Of a DNA stretch of 64,000 bases, positions 1-10,042 are shown piece after piece. This stretch comes from Phycisphaeraceae bacterium. GTDB lineage: Bacteria; Planctomycetota; Phycisphaerae; Phycisphaerales; UBA1924. The stretch lies in NCBI GenBank assembly GCA_015200025.1, contig CP054186.1, positions 2,182,001 through 2,246,000 on the forward strand. Reading direction: 5' to 3'. Position 1 is the stretch's first letter, and the number at the start of each line of letters is the position of its first letter. A program made the translations under genes and the position numbers. The notes beneath the pieces were generated by a model that made no database searches, was not told the origin of the DNA, and was given only the letters and a program-made list of their open reading frames with translations.

Positions 1-68
1 TGGAACGATAGCGCCGGCGGTGGATGGGTCAACCGAGCGGGTGTGCGGCGGCGGGAGCGCCCGAGCGG

Positions 69-407
69 TCAGACGGCGACGTGCGCCGGCGAGGCGAGGG
101 GACCGGACGCGGCGGCCCGTCGCCGGAGGTGCGAGAGGGCGTAGACGGCGGCCTCGTCCTGTGTCCGCCCGACGACGGCGCCCGACGGCGAGCCCGCGGC
201 GGCACGCCACTCGGCCCGGTAGCAATCAAACAACTGGATGTGGCGCACGGAGAGGTCGTACCCCGACGACTTGAACTCCTGCACCGCACGCTGGAAGGAG
301 GGGTACCACCTCCCATCGGCGTGACGGAGACAGCCCGCGCTGTCGAGAGCGGTCCACCCGGTCGCGTACAGCTCATCGATGGCGAAGTCGAGCCCCATAT
401 GGACCAT
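69..407 (-). CDS. Small conserved hypothetical protein
   Basis: Encodes 112 residues that I cannot assign to a named family. The ATG at 407 is preceded by a good ribosome-binding site (AGGAAAGG) and followed by MVHMGLDFAID, so longer upstream extensions are unlikely. The protein is soluble, rich in aromatic residues (YATGW, WYPSF, YRAEW) and has an Arg/Ala-rich C-terminus. There is no signal peptide or membrane segment. It lies at the window edge, divergent from the aminotransferase, so any operon partner is outside the window. The function is unknown. Confidence 0.65.
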   Translation of the reverse strand: MVHMGLDFAIDELYATGWTALDSAGCLRHADGRWYPSFQRAVQEFKSSGYDLSVRHIQLFDCYRAEWRAAAGSPSGAVVGRTQDEAAVYALSHLRRRAAASGPLASPAHVAV

Positions 408-683
408 CCTTTCCTCTCGTCTCCCGCCCGAGTTGGTGCCGCGTCGGTCGATCCGCCGCGGCGTGCGACGCTGAGGGTGTGGCCCGACGGAACAGAGGCG
501 ATCGGGCCCAAGAGGCCGATCCGAAGACACACCCAGTATATGTGGGACCGCGCGGTCAAGCGAGGATGAAATCGGTGTGAAAGCCGAACCAAACGAAATA
601 AGAACAACGGCCCCCGGCACCCGACGAGATTGTCCGGCCGGGGTTCGCGGGGGTCGCCCGGGCAAGCCGATCTATGCTTGATC

Positions 684-2195
684 ATGACAAGCACGAAGTC
701 AGCGGCGTCGGGGGTCTCATCGGGCGCGGAGGCGATCGGGGGGGCCGGCGTGGGCGGGCCGTCGGGTTCGACGGTCGGGGCGGCGCTCCGCGCGAGCCCG
801 GCGGTGGCGTCGGCGGTGGCGGCGTTGGTGGCCGAGGCCAAGCGCCACTCAGCCCGGATCACCGACGTTCGGCCCGCGGACCCGGGGCTCAAGACCGAAT
901 ACGAGGCGCTGATGAAGCGGGCGGCGGAGGTCCGCGGGCGCGGGCTGCTCTACCCGTACATCGGGAGCGGGGTCGGCCATGGCGCGCTCGTGGAGCTGGC
1001 CGACGGGTCGGTCAAGTGGGACATGATCACGGGGATCGGGGTGCACTTCTTCGGGCACTCGGACCCGGAGATGATCGGGCTGGGCGTTGAGTCGGGGCTC
1101 GACGACGTGCTCAAGCACGGGAACCTCGTGACCAATTTCGAGGCGTACGGGTTCGGGGAGACGCTCCTGGCCGAGGCGAAGAAGGGCAGCCGCCTGCGTC
1201 ACGCCTACGTCTCGACGAGCGGGGCGATGGCGAACGAGAACGCGCTGAAGGTGTGCTACCAGAAGGCCGGCGGGCTCGCGCCGAGGGTGATCGCGTTCAA
1301 GGACTGCTTCATGGGGCGGTCGGTGACGATGTGCCAGATCGGGGACACGTCCGAGTACCGTCAGGGCGTGCCGCTCTCGACGCTGGTGGATTACATGCCC
1401 TTCTGGGACGAGGAGGCGGCCGCCCGGATGGGCAAGGCCCGCTACATCGACATGGGCGTCCAGCACCTCGAGATGCTGCTGGACCGCTACCCCGGGCAGC
1501 ACGCGTGCTTCATCTTCGAGCTGGTCCAGGGCGAGGGCGGGTTCAACGTGGGCGACCGCGATTACTTCAAAGCCTTGATGGACCTCTGCCGGGCGCGGAA
1601 GGTGGCGATCTGGGACGACGAGATCCAGACGTTCGGGCGCACCGAGCGGATGTTCGCCTACGAGATGCTCGACCTGGGCGACTACGTGGACGTGTTCTGC
1701 GTCGGGAAGATGACGCAGGCGTGCGTGACGATGTTCACCGAGGAGTTCAACCCCAAGGCCGGGCTGCTCAGCGGGACCTTCACCGGCGAGGGCGTGAGCT
1801 TCCGCTGGGGCACGCGGGTGGTCGAGCGTCTCCGCGACGGAGACTACTACGGGCCCGACGGGCGGTTCGCGAAGCACCACGCCGCGTTCCGGTCGCACGT
1901 GTCGGCGCTGGCGGCCAAGCACCCCGCGTGGTTCCCCAAGGTCGTCGACCGCGCGGGGTACGAACGCCCCATCGCCGGGGGCGTCGGCGGGATGATGCGC
2001 TTCACGCCCTTCGGCGGGAAGAAAGACAAGATCGCGGCGGCGTGCAAGGCCTGCTTCGACGAAGGGCTCATCACCTTCTGGTGCGGGCACGGTCCGTACC
2101 ACATGCGCATGCTCCCCCCGCTGCCCGTGATGAAGATGGAAGACTGGCCCCGCGTGTTCGCCTGCCTCGAACGCGGGCTCGCGAAGGTCGGGTGA
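684..2195 (+). CDS. Class-III PLP-dependent aminotransferase
   Basis: Encodes a 503-residue fold-type I, class-III (ornithine/omega-type) aminotransferase, expected to be cytosolic. Visible signatures are the substrate/cofactor segment VSTSGAMANENALK, the Asp pair in IWDDEIQTFGRT (an Asp there contacts the PLP ring nitrogen) and the Schiff-base Lys in VFCVGKMTQA. The ATG at 684 is preferred; an in-frame TTG at 630 would add 18 unconserved residues. The Ala/Gly/Ser-rich stretch just after the start looks like a disordered leader. Four bases separate it from the downstream phosphatase gene. It may act on lysine, an omega-amino acid or an amino-sugar; the sequence does not settle which. Confidence 0.85.
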   Translation: MTSTKSAASGVSSGAEAIGGAGVGGPSGSTVGAALRASPAVASAVAALVAEAKRHSARITDVRPADPGLKTEYEALMKRAAEVRGRGLLYPYIGSGVGHGALVELADGSVKWDMITGIGVHFFGHSDPEMIGLGVESGLDDVLKHGNLVTNFEAYGFGETLLAEAKKGSRLRHAYVSTSGAMANENALKVCYQKAGGLAPRVIAFKDCFMGRSVTMCQIGDTSEYRQGVPLSTLVDYMPFWDEEAAARMGKARYIDMGVQHLEMLLDRYPGQHACFIFELVQGEGGFNVGDRDYFKALMDLCRARKVAIWDDEIQTFGRTERMFAYEMLDLGDYVDVFCVGKMTQACVTMFTEEFNPKAGLLSGTFTGEGVSFRWGTRVVERLRDGDYYGPDGRFAKHHAAFRSHVSALAAKHPAWFPKVVDRAGYERPIAGGVGGMMRFTPFGGKKDKIAAACKACFDEGLITFWCGHGPYHMRMLPPLPVMKMEDWPRVFACLERGLAKVG

Positions 2196-2199
2196 ACGC

Positions 2200-2676
2200 A
2201 TGGCGACGCGCGTCTACCTGGCCCGTCACGCGGAGGCGGCCCAGGCCGCGCCCGGCGAGCGAGACGCCGACCGCGCCCTGACCCCGGCGGGGGTCGTTCG
2301 AGCCAAGGCGCTCGGCGCCGCGTTCACCCGCGCCCGCCCGCCGTTCGACATCCGGCCCGCCGCGGTGATCTCGAGCCCGGCCACCCGCGCCCTCTCGACC
2401 GCCCACGCCATCGCCGTCGCGCTCGGGCTCGGGGTGCACGCCGAGCCCGCCATCGCGCCTCGCCACGGGGCCGAGAGCGTGCTCGGCGTCATCGGCGACC
2501 TGGCCGACCGGGGCGGGGCGTGCGTCGTTGTCGGCCACAACCCCACGATGGGCGAGGTCCTCGAAAGCCTGGGCCTCCGCGGCGGGCTGAGGCCCGGGGA
2601 GATCGTGGCGCTCGAGGTCGAGTCGTCGGGCGGCGTGGTCACCCGCGCGATCGAGGTCGGGCGCGACGCGGGGTGA
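2200..2676 (+). CDS. sixA: SixA-like histidine phosphatase
   Basis: A 158-residue phosphohistidine phosphatase of the histidine phosphatase superfamily. The catalytic RHG-type motif appears as ARHAEA near residue 9, and the second catalytic His lies in VVVGHNPTMGEVLE. ISSPATRALSTA is the usual phosphate-pocket Arg segment. SixA enzymes remove phosphate from His on histidine-containing phosphotransfer domains or PTS proteins; the partner here is unknown. It starts four bases after the aminotransferase stop, so the two are probably co-transcribed, but a functional link is not evident. Length is typical of SixA. Confidence 0.85.
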   Translation: MATRVYLARHAEAAQAAPGERDADRALTPAGVVRAKALGAAFTRARPPFDIRPAAVISSPATRALSTAHAIAVALGLGVHAEPAIAPRHGAESVLGVIGDLADRGGACVVVGHNPTMGEVLESLGLRGGLRPGEIVALEVESSGGVVTRAIEVGRDAG

Positions 2677-2684
2677 GCCCGCGG

Positions 2685-3770
2685 TCAGCGAGCCGGGGGG
2701 CGCGGGCGGGCGGGCGCCGAGGCCGTCGTCTGGCGGGGCACGAGCGTCGGGGTCAGCGAGACCCGCTGCGGCGGGAGGTTGGGATTCTTGATGCGGTTGA
2801 CCAGCAGCCCGACCGCCTTGGCGCCCGCGTCCGACATCGGGACCCGGACGCTCGAGAGTGTCGGCCGGATAAGCGACGCCAGCCTCGTGTCGTCGAACCC
2901 GACGATCACGAAATCCCTCGGCGGGATCAGGCCCTCGGCCTCGGCGGCGTGGATGATCCCGTAGGCGATCTCGTCGTTGCCCGCGAGGATGCCCGCGCCC
3001 CGGAGCCGGCCGTCCTTGATCAGGCCCCGCGCGAACCGCTCGCCCCACTCGAACGAGAACGAGCCCGACGCGACGTGGTCCGCGGGCACGTGGTTCCCGT
3101 GGGCCTTGAGGGTTTCCAGGAACGCCTGGGCGCGCGTCTTGGAGTCGTAGTTCTCCGGCGGGCCGCCCGCGAAGTACGCGTCTCGGGGCGAGACGAGCGA
3201 GAGCAGGTGCTCCGTGGCCTGCGTCGCCCCCGCGTGGTTGTCCACGGTGATCGAGTCCGCGTGGTGCGGGTCCGGCGCGTCGAGCACCACCGCGGGGATC
3301 CGCGCCGACGCGGCCCGCTTGAGCAACGCGTCGTTGGGCTCGGTCACCATCAGCGCGATCCCGTCCACCAGCCCGAGCACCGGGCCCAGGCCCATGTCCG
3401 CGTCCGCGGGCGTGCCCTGCGCCGACGCCACCAGCAGGTGGTACCCCAGCGCCTTGGCGGCGCCGTCGGCGCCGCGGAGGAGCTCCGAATAGAACTCGCC
3501 GTGGATGTCGGGGAGGGCCAGGGCCAGGACCTTGCTGGCCCGGGTGATCAGCCCCTGGGCGAAGGCGTTGGGGACGTACCCGAGCTTCTCGACCGCCTGC
3601 CGGACGCGGGACGCCGTCGCGGGCGCGACCAGGTTCGGGGAGTTGAGCACGCGCGAGACCGTGGCGATGGACACCCCTGCCTCGTCGGCGACGTCCTGGA
3701 TCGAGGGGTGCACCCGTTGGGGCGGGTGCGGGGGTTTGTGCGGATCGTGTTGGTGTTCCACGGGCTGCAT
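2685..3770 (-). CDS. LacI-family transcriptional regulator
   Basis: A 361-residue regulator with an N-terminal LacI helix-turn-helix at about residues 25-45 (SIQDVADEAGVSIATVSRVL) and a periplasmic-binding-protein-like effector domain (about 80-350) with typical FVIVGFDDTRLASLIRPTLSSV near the end. An ATG at 3770 gives a normal short leader before the helix-turn-helix; earlier in-frame starts would lengthen it without support. It is divergent from the glucanase gene. The 136-bp gap holds a LacI-type operator-like sequence, and three similar sites lie in the downstream carbohydrate locus, so this is the best candidate regulator of that locus. The effector is presumably a sugar or oligosaccharide (inference). 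Confidence 0.93.
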   Translation of the reverse strand: MQPVEHQHDPHKPPHPPQRVHPSIQDVADEAGVSIATVSRVLNSPNLVAPATASRVRQAVEKLGYVPNAFAQGLITRASKVLALALPDIHGEFYSELLRGADGAAKALGYHLLVASAQGTPADADMGLGPVLGLVDGIALMVTEPNDALLKRAASARIPAVVLDAPDPHHADSITVDNHAGATQATEHLLSLVSPRDAYFAGGPPENYDSKTRAQAFLETLKAHGNHVPADHVASGSFSFEWGERFARGLIKDGRLRGAGILAGNDEIAYGIIHAAEAEGLIPPRDFVIVGFDDTRLASLIRPTLSSVRVPMSDAGAKAVGLLVNRIKNPNLPPQRVSLTPTLVPRQTTASAPARPRPPAR

Positions 3771-3831
3771 GCTAGAACAAGAGATACCCGGCCGGGACGG
3801 GTGGGCGCGTCCCGGGATGAAAACCATATCA

Positions 3832-3845
3832 TGAAAGCCTTTCCA
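3832..3845. promoter_or_regulatory. LacI-type operator-like site 1
   Basis: TGAAAGCCTTTCCA fits the LacI/GalR operator pattern TGNAARCGTTTNCA with one mismatch, at the central G. It contains the near-palindrome GAAAGCCTTTC. It lies between the divergent lacI-family gene and the glucanase gene, so it could serve both autoregulation and control of the glucanase. Found by eye. Confidence 0.5.
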
Positions 3846-3906
3846 GGCCCACTTTGACGCCGCGAAGGCGTGTCGGGTCGCGGTTCGCAACGCGGAGGAA
3901 GCGCGC

Positions 3907-5472
3907 ATGTGGTCGAGCGTGTTGAACGTGGGCGGGAAACTCGGTGTGCTGGCCGCCGGGCTCGCGGTGGGCGGGTCGGCCGGGGTGATGGGGGCCTGTG
4001 AGGGGGCGTGGCGGAGCGGGGGAGCGTCGCCCGACGCGGTGGACGCGGGGGGGGTGGTGATCGCCTCGCCTCAGGGGGTCTCGAGGCCGCCGTTCGAGTT
4101 CGGGCCCGAGGACGCGGGGTTTTTGGACGAAGTGCAGCGGGCGTGCGTGGACTATTTCTGGCGTGAGGCGGACGCGCGGACGGGGCTGATCCCCGACCGC
4201 ACGTCGGACCGGCGCGTGGTGAGCGTGGCGGGCGTGGGGTTCCAACTGGCGGCGTACTGCATCGGGGCCGAGCGAGGGTGGCTCGACCGGGCGGCGGCCC
4301 GGGACCGGTGCGAGTTGATCCTCACGTCGCTCCTGGGGAACCCCAAGAACCGCAAAGCGGGGTTGTTCTACCACTTCATCGAGAGCGCCGACGCGGGCAT
4401 GGCCGGGGGGATGCCCGAGGACGTGGTGAGCACGGTGGACTCGGCGCTGCTGTTCGCGGGGGTGATGACGGCGTCCGAGTGTTTCGGCGGGCGGGTGCGC
4501 ACGCTGGGGGATGAACTGCTCGGGGCGGCGGATTGGCGGTTCTTTGTGTCGGGTGACGAGGCCAAACCCTCGGAGCGCGGGTTCGTGTCGCTCGGGTGGA
4601 AGCCGACCAGGGTCAGCGACCCGACGGGCGACGGCGCGTTGCTGCCGTTTTACTGGGTCGACAGCGGGGACGAGCACCGCCTGGTGGCGTTCCTGGGGGT
4701 CGGGGCGTCGTCGGGGGCGGGTCGGCTCGGGCCCGAGATGTACTACGCGCTCCGCCGGCAGTTGGGACACCACGCCGGCGCGGGCGAGGGGGACGGCGGG
4801 CTGATGGTGTTCTTCCCGTGGTCGGGGGCGCACTTTACGAACTTCTTCGCGCACTGCTGGATCGACTACGCGTCGATGGGGCCCGACGAGCCATCGCGGT
4901 TCGGGGCGGCCCACCGGGCGCGGGTGGATTGGTGGGAGAACAGCCGTCGGATGACGCGGATGCACCGCGCCAAGTGCATCGAGAACCCCAAGAGGTTCGC
5001 GGGGTTCGGGCCCGACGGGTGGGGCCTGACGGCGAGCGACATCGAGAACGGGTACGGGGTGCCGGGGGTCTTTCCAAAGGCCGTGCCGATGCGGGGCGCG
5101 CGCGCGGAGTTTGATTTCTCGTCGTTCACGCCCAAGGACGACTTCGGGGACGGGACGCTGGCGCCGTACGGGGCGGGGTGCTCGATCCTGTTCGAGCCGG
5201 GGCTGGCGATGTCGGCGATGCGCTCGTACCGGGGGCTGACGCGGCGCGACGGGACGCCCCTGGCGTGGCGCGGGGTCGAGGGGTACGGGTTCGTGGACGG
5301 GTTCCACGCGGGCACGGGGTGGTCGGCCCCGGACACGGTGGCGATCGACCACGGGGCGCTGGTGGTCTCGATCGAGAACGCGCGGAGCGGGCGGGTGTGG
5401 CGGTGGTTCATGGGGCACCCGATCGCCCAGCGTGCCTCCGACGCGCTGGGGTGGACCCCGGCCGCCCGATAA
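3907..5472 (+). CDS. GH144-type glucanase (glycoamylase-like domain), exported
   Basis: A 521-residue protein with an N-terminal export signal and a lipobox-like VMGAC at residues 27-31, so it may be a lipoprotein. The rest resembles the glycoamylase-like domain (Pfam PF10091), the family that includes GH144 endo-beta-1,2-glucanases. Visible features are DYFWREADARTGLIPDR near the start, EDVVSTVDSALLFAG, an aromatic-rich FFAHCWIDYASMG, and ENGYGVPGVFP. The expected role is extracytoplasmic cleavage of a beta-glucan. A ribosome-binding site (GGAGGAAG) precedes the ATG. It is divergent from the LacI regulator with an operator-like site between them. Substrate specificity is inferred from family only; related domains also occur in cyclic glucan synthases. 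Confidence 0.8.
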   Translation: MWSSVLNVGGKLGVLAAGLAVGGSAGVMGACEGAWRSGGASPDAVDAGGVVIASPQGVSRPPFEFGPEDAGFLDEVQRACVDYFWREADARTGLIPDRTSDRRVVSVAGVGFQLAAYCIGAERGWLDRAAARDRCELILTSLLGNPKNRKAGLFYHFIESADAGMAGGMPEDVVSTVDSALLFAGVMTASECFGGRVRTLGDELLGAADWRFFVSGDEAKPSERGFVSLGWKPTRVSDPTGDGALLPFYWVDSGDEHRLVAFLGVGASSGAGRLGPEMYYALRRQLGHHAGAGEGDGGLMVFFPWSGAHFTNFFAHCWIDYASMGPDEPSRFGAAHRARVDWWENSRRMTRMHRAKCIENPKRFAGFGPDGWGLTASDIENGYGVPGVFPKAVPMRGARAEFDFSSFTPKDDFGDGTLAPYGAGCSILFEPGLAMSAMRSYRGLTRRDGTPLAWRGVEGYGFVDGFHAGTGWSAPDTVAIDHGALVVSIENARSGRVWRWFMGHPIAQRASDALGWTPAAR

Positions 5473-5555
5473 CGCCCGATAACTCTATCCGGGTTGTGCT
5501 GAATTTACGGGTTGTACGGCCTGGCGGCTTGCCTTTGGGGGGTTCTGAGGCAGGT

Positions 5556-5569
5556 TGTAAATGTTTACA
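5556..5569. promoter_or_regulatory. LacI-type operator-like site 2
   Basis: TGTAAATGTTTACA is a palindrome except for the two central bases. It is the most symmetrical of the four LacI-type sites here. It lies 66 bp before the start of the PEP-CTERM-type gene, a usual place for an operator overlapping a promoter. Confidence 0.65.
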
Positions 5570-5635
5570 CGCCTACTCGTGGCGGTCGGCGTGAGCATCG
5601 AGAGGTCCGGGCGGAGGGGAACGAGGAGGTTTCGG

Positions 5636-6415
5636 ATGAAGTGCGTTTCAGCGGTTGCGGTTCTGGCGTGTACGGCCGGGTCGGTCTTGGCCGGGGATAT
5701 CTCGCAGGTCAATTCGGGCGTGCTGGACCTTCGGCGGTTCAACGATTTCCCGACGAGCGAGCTGACGGTCGTCAACGACGGGCTGAACGAGATCTCGTTC
5801 CGCGAGACGTTCGCCGCGGGGACGGTGGGGAACTTCGCGAACAAGCACCTCGCGTACCTGTCGACGGACGGGTCGAACGCGTTCGGGATGAGCCGGTCGC
5901 AGAGCTGGATGCTGATGATGGACATCCGGATTGATGCGCCGGCGGGCTCGCCCCGCAAGGAGGGCGCGATCCAGATCGAGAACCCGCGTCCGGGCCTGGG
6001 TTACACGGACGAGGGGCGGATCTTGGTTGCTTCCGACGGCGAGGTGGCGGTGTTCGGCGGGGTGATGCCCTTCACCGGCCTGGGCAACGTCTACACGCTG
6101 GGTACGACGGCCCACATGATCTTCGAGTTCTTCGCCCCCGGCGAGGTTGACGCGAAGGGCGCGTACCGCCTGACGTTCATCGATGCGGTCACCGGGGCGC
6201 ACTCCTCGGGCCTGAAGATCTGGGGCGACGAGACCGACGGGACGGCCGGGTTCAACGAGGGGACTCGGATCGCCTTGGTGGCGCAGAACCAGCGCAACCC
6301 GGTGATCGACGACTCGTCGTTCATCCAGTATTCGAACATCTCGATCGTGCCGGCGCCGGGCGCGCTGGGCCTGATCGGGCTGATGGGTCTGGCGGCGGCC
6401 CGCCGTCGGAGGTAA
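5636..6415 (+). CDS. PEP-CTERM-type exported protein
   Basis: A 259-residue protein with a clear signal peptide (MKCVSAVAVLACTAGSVLAG, cleavage after ALA/LAG) and a C-terminal sorting tail: VPAPGALGLIGLMGLAAARRRR-like Pro-rich motif, hydrophobic helix and Arg cluster. In known systems PEP-CTERM tails are processed by an exosortase. The middle (about 150 residues) is probably a beta-sandwich; I do not recognise its function. The ATG at 5636 has a strong ribosome-binding site (GAGGAGG). It is followed by a terminator, so it is probably a single-gene transcript. Its operator-like site and position between glucanase and phosphorylase suggest a role in glycan binding at the cell surface. Confidence 0.8.
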   Translation: MKCVSAVAVLACTAGSVLAGDISQVNSGVLDLRRFNDFPTSELTVVNDGLNEISFRETFAAGTVGNFANKHLAYLSTDGSNAFGMSRSQSWMLMMDIRIDAPAGSPRKEGAIQIENPRPGLGYTDEGRILVASDGEVAVFGGVMPFTGLGNVYTLGTTAHMIFEFFAPGEVDAKGAYRLTFIDAVTGAHSSGLKIWGDETDGTAGFNEGTRIALVAQNQRNPVIDDSSFIQYSNISIVPAPGALGLIGLMGLAAARRRR

Positions 6416-6466
6416 TGGCAGGGAAGGGTGGGGGTGGTGGGGGTGGGGCCGGTGAAGAACAGACAC

Positions 6467-6496
6467 CGCCTCGGCGAGAGCCGGGGCGGCGTTTTT
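6467..6496 (+). terminator. Rho-independent terminator after PEP-CTERM gene
   Basis: A 9-bp stem (CGCCTCGGC with GCCGGGGCG, one T-G wobble), a GAGA loop and a GCG-TTTTT tail form a convincing intrinsic terminator 52 bases after the stop codon at 6415. Confidence 0.85.
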
Positions 6497-6595
6497 GAAT
6501 GGGGGTCCACGGCCGACGAGGCTGGGAGGTGATGAGGCTGGGGGTGTGGAAAACCGCGCGCAGGCTGTGGTTTGGGGCGTTCTCCACCTTGCGGA

Positions 6596-6609
6596 TGGAA
6601 GCGTTTACA
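6596..6609. promoter_or_regulatory. LacI-type operator-like site 3
   Basis: TGGAAGCGTTTACA matches TGNAARCGTTTNCA throughout and has the canonical central CG. It lies about 93 bp before the GH94 gene that begins the phosphorylase/transport operon. Confidence 0.65.
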
Positions 6610-6701
6610 GTATAGTGGAGGAGGGGGAGGCTGTGTGAGGCGTGGAGGGTGAGGCCGGGTTGCGGCGGGGTGGGACGGGATGTTGAACGGAAGGGCGCGT
6701 G

Positions 6702-9209
6702 ATGCTGGCGAATCGGTACGGGGCGTTTGATCCGAGCGGGCGTTCGTACACGATCACGGACGCGGGGACGCCCATGCCGTGGGTGAACGTGATCAGCAAC
6801 GGCCGGTACGGGGTGGTGGTGAGCCAGAACGGGGGCGGGTTTTCTTTTTACGATGACGCGCAGCACAACGTGCTGACGCGGTGGGAGATGGACCTGGCGC
6901 GGGACGTGCACGGGCGGTTCGTGTACCTGGCGGAGGTGGGGGCGGACGGTCGGGTGATGGGCCCGGTGTGGTCGGCGTCGCCCTCGCCGTGCCGGGCGTC
7001 GTACGACGAGTACCGGTGCACGCACGGTCTGGGGTGGACGCGGTTCGAGACGGTGCGTGACGGGATCGCGTGCGTGTGGACGATCGCGGTGTCGCCCGGG
7101 GACGCGGCGGAGGTGTGGGAGGTCAGGCTGGAGAACCGCTCGTCGCGGGCGCGTCGGGTGCGGGTGAGTTCGTATCTGGAGTGGTGCTGCGGGGTGGCGC
7201 CCGACAGCAAGCGGGAGTTCCACCGGTTGTTCTTGGAGGTGTCGCACGACGCGGGGCGTCGGGCGGTGCTGGCGCGGAAGCACATGTGGGATATCCCGGG
7301 GACTTCGGAGCGGGAGCACTGGAACGTGGGCTGGCCGTACGTCGCGGCGCACGCGGCGAGCGGCCCGTTCGTGCGTGAGCTGGCGGTGGGCGACAAGAGG
7401 CTGTTCCTGGGGCGATACGGCGCGCCGCACAGCCCCGCGGCGATGACGTCGGAGGGGTGCGCGGTGGGGGGTTTCGGGCGGTACGGGGACGGCGTGGCGG
7501 CGGTGGGTGGGGAGGTCGAGATCGCGGCGGGCGGGTCGGCCACGGTGGGGTACGTGACGGCGATCGCGGGGGACGAGGCGGGGGTACTGGCGCTGGTGGA
7601 CAAGCACCGGGCGGCGGGGGCCGGTGAGCGGGCGCGGGCGGCGTCGGAGTCCGGGTGGCTCGAGCGTCTGTCGGCGGTGAGCGTCGAGAGCGAGCGTCCC
7701 GACTTCGACGTGATGAACAACTACTGGCTGGGGTACCAGGCGGTGTCGGGGCGGTTGTGGGGTCGGACGGGGTATTACCAGCAGTCGGGGGCGTTCGGGT
7801 TCCGGGACCAGTTGCAGGACAGCCAGGAGTGGCTCGTGCAGGACCCCCCGCGGTGCGCCGAGCAGATCATGCGTCACGCGGGGCGGATGTTCGCGGACGG
7901 GAGCGTGAACCACTGGTGGCACGCGCTGGCGGACTTCGGGAACCGGACGGCGTGCAGCGATGACTACCTGTGGCTGGCGTTCGTGACGGCGTCGTACGTG
8001 CGCGAGACGGGGGATTACGCGGTGCTGGATCGGTGGGCGCCGTACCGGGACTGCGTCAAGGGCGGGAGCCTGAAGGATCACTGCGAGCGGGCGTTGGCGC
8101 GGGCGTTCTCGCGGACGAGCGAGCGTGGGCTGTGCCTGATCGGGAGCTGCGATTGGAACGACGGGCTGAGCGCGGCGGGGATCGAGGGGCGGGGCGAGAG
8201 CGTGTGGCTGACGATCTGGCTGTGCGCGGTGCTGGAGGAGTGGGCGAGCGTGCTGGAGCGGTCGGGGGACGCGGGGCTGGCGTCGGCCCATCGGGCGCGC
8301 GCGCGGGCGTACGCCTCGGCGGCGAACGAGCACGGGTGGGACGGGTCGTGGTACCGGGCGGCGACGACGGATGCGGGTGTGTGGCTGGGGTCCCGCGAGA
8401 GTCGGGAGGGGCGGATCCATCTCAACCCGCAGACCTGGGCGATCCTGTCCGGCGTGGCGGGGCCGGAGCGTCGCGGGGAGGCGTGGGCGAGCGTGAAGCG
8501 GGAGTTGCTGACGGCGTACGGGCCGCTGCTATTGGCGCCGGCGTACTCGGAGCCCGACGCGTCGGTGGGGTACATCACGCGGTACAGCCCGGGGAGCCGG
8601 GAGAACGGCGGGGTGTACATGCACGCGGCGACGTGGGCGCTGGCGGCGGCGTGCGAGATGGGGGACGCGGAGGCGGTGGGCTCGATCTGGCGTGGGATCT
8701 CGCCGCCCTTGCGCGGGCAGGACGCGGAGCGGTACAGCGCGGAACCTTACGTGACGCCCGGGAACGTGGACGGGCCGACGAGCGAGCACCCGGGGCGGGC
8801 GGGGTGGACGTGGTACACGGGCTCGGCGGCGTGGCTCAAGCGGGTGTGCGTGGAGCGGGTCCTTGGGGTTCGCCCGGTGTGGGTCGAGGGCGGGGAGGGT
8901 CTGCTGATTGATCCCAGGCCGATGGCGGAGCTGGGGAAGGTGAGCGTGTCCCGGCGGTGGCGTGGGGTGGAGGTGCGGGTGCGGTTCGACGCGGGGGCGT
9001 ATGTGCCCGGGCGGGCGGCGGTGGTGCGGGTGGACGGCGTGGAGACCGAGAGCGGCGTGGTGGCGCCGGCGGTCGCGGGGCGGGCGGCCTCGTCGGGCCG
9101 GCGGGTGGAGGTCGAGGTATGCTGGCCCGCGGCGGTCGGTGGGGGAGGGCCGGTGGTTCGTGGGGCCGGGGTCGAGGTCAAAGCCCCCACGGGCGGGAGG
9201 TCGTTGTGA
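6702..9209 (+). CDS. GH94 glycoside phosphorylase
   Basis: An 835-residue cytosolic enzyme of glycoside hydrolase family 94 (formerly glycosyltransferase 36), which splits a beta-linked oligosaccharide with phosphate to give a glycosyl-1-phosphate. The N-terminal beta-sandwich domain has [18 protein letters not shown]; the alpha-barrel domain has [16 protein letters not shown] and the DWND motif, whose second Asp (about residue 487) is the expected general acid. There is no signal peptide. The FRDQLQD form is seen in GH94 modules of cyclic beta-1,2-glucan synthases and related phosphorylases. The 835-residue length is nearer cellobiose/chitobiose phosphorylases than the longer beta-1,2-oligoglucan phosphorylases, so the substrate stays open. 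A GTG at 6699 directly precedes the chosen ATG. Confidence 0.9.
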   Translation: MLANRYGAFDPSGRSYTITDAGTPMPWVNVISNGRYGVVVSQNGGGFSFYDDAQHNVLTRWEMDLARDVHGRFVYLAEVGADGRVMGPVWSASPSPCRASYDEYRCTHGLGWTRFETVRDGIACVWTIAVSPGDAAEVWEVRLENRSSRARRVRVSSYLEWCCGVAPDSKREFHRLFLEVSHDAGRRAVLARKHMWDIPGTSEREHWNVGWPYVAAHAASGPFVRELAVGDKRLFLGRYGAPHSPAAMTSEGCAVGGFGRYGDGVAAVGGEVEIAAGGSATVGYVTAIAGDEAGVLALVDKHRAAGAGERARAASESGWLERLSAVSVESERPDFDVMNNYWLGYQAVSGRLWGRTGYYQQSGAFGFRDQLQDSQEWLVQDPPRCAEQIMRHAGRMFADGSVNHWWHALADFGNRTACSDDYLWLAFVTASYVRETGDYAVLDRWAPYRDCVKGGSLKDHCERALARAFSRTSERGLCLIGSCDWNDGLSAAGIEGRGESVWLTIWLCAVLEEWASVLERSGDAGLASAHRARARAYASAANEHGWDGSWYRAATTDAGVWLGSRESREGRIHLNPQTWAILSGVAGPERRGEAWASVKRELLTAYGPLLLAPAYSEPDASVGYITRYSPGSRENGGVYMHAATWALAAACEMGDAEAVGSIWRGISPPLRGQDAERYSAEPYVTPGNVDGPTSEHPGRAGWTWYTGSAAWLKRVCVERVLGVRPVWVEGGEGLLIDPRPMAELGKVSVSRRWRGVEVRVRFDAGAYVPGRAAVVRVDGVETESGVVAPAVAGRAASSGRRVEVEVCWPAAVGGGGPVVRGAGVEVKAPTGGRSL

Positions 9210-10024
9210 AGCGATCGAGAGTCATGGATGGCCGATCCGAGCGTGCGGTGCGTCGGGCCCGAGCGGGGTTCACGCTGATCGAACTGCTGGTGGTGATCTC
9301 GATCATCGCGGTGCTGATCAGCTTGCTGCTGCCGTCGCTGGGGGGTGCGAGGCGGACGGCGTGGACGGTGATCTGCCAGAGCAACCTGAAGCAGTTGGGC
9401 ACGGCGATCCAGATGTACATGGACGACCAGAAAGACGCGCAGTTCCTGGACCTGACGACCCCGCCCGAGGGGTACGCGGGGGACCTGCTGTGGCAGGTCA
9501 ACGCGGTGTTCATCCTGAGGCCTTATCTCGGGGATTCGACGAGCCTCAAGCCGTTCGAGTGCCCGGCGGCGAAGGACGACACGAGCGTGCGTTCGCTGGA
9601 CAACATCCGGTACACGGTCCCGTTCCGGCGGGTGTTCACGCTGCCGATCCCCGGGGTGTTGTTGGGGGACCCGCCGGAGGTGTGGACGGAGTATTGGTTC
9701 AACGATTCGCCGATCAACCGGCAGTTCAACTCGGGGGTGTCGGGGCGGAAGATCCGGACGATCCGCAACCCGAACTGGGTGGTGTGGGCGACGGACGCGC
9801 TGGACGAGTTCCCGCGGCACTCGATCCGGAGCCGGACGATCAGCGTGGGGACTCGCGGGGACCGCGGGTCGGAGTTCGAGAACCTGGCGAACAACCTGCT
9901 GTTCGGTGACCTGAGCGTGAAGATGATGAAGCGGTTCGAGTACCGCCCGGTGGAGGCGACGGACCCGTTCGGGGCTCCGGGGCCGTTCTATAACTGGGGG
10001 CATTACTACCCGAACCGCCGGTGA
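9206..10024 (+). CDS. Prepilin-type N-terminal cleavage/methylation protein
   Basis: A 272-residue type IV pilin-like protein. A basic leader ends in Gly (RARAG) at residue 21 and is followed by [24 protein letters not shown], the prepilin peptidase site and hydrophobic helix with Glu at +5. The globular part is planctomycete-like with no recognised enzyme motif. A GTG at 9206 overlaps the GH94 stop by 4 nt (GTGA) and has GGGAGG upstream, so translation is probably coupled; an alternative ATG lies at 9224. Its place between a phosphorylase and a sugar ABC transporter suggests a pseudopilus-like or surface fibre role in glycan capture (inference). Confidence 0.87.
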   Translation: MKRSRVMDGRSERAVRRARAGFTLIELLVVISIIAVLISLLLPSLGGARRTAWTVICQSNLKQLGTAIQMYMDDQKDAQFLDLTTPPEGYAGDLLWQVNAVFILRPYLGDSTSLKPFECPAAKDDTSVRSLDNIRYTVPFRRVFTLPIPGVLLGDPPEVWTEYWFNDSPINRQFNSGVSGRKIRTIRNPNWVVWATDALDEFPRHSIRSRTISVGTRGDRGSEFENLANNLLFGDLSVKMMKRFEYRPVEATDPFGAPGPFYNWGHYYPNRR

Positions 10025-10042
10025 TGAGCGAGGGAGGACCGC

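Noticed and set aside
535..559. Minus-strand promoter-like TTGACC and TATACT upstream of the small hypothetical gene
   Set aside because: The spacer is only 13 bp, too short for a sigma-70 promoter, and no extended -10 is present.
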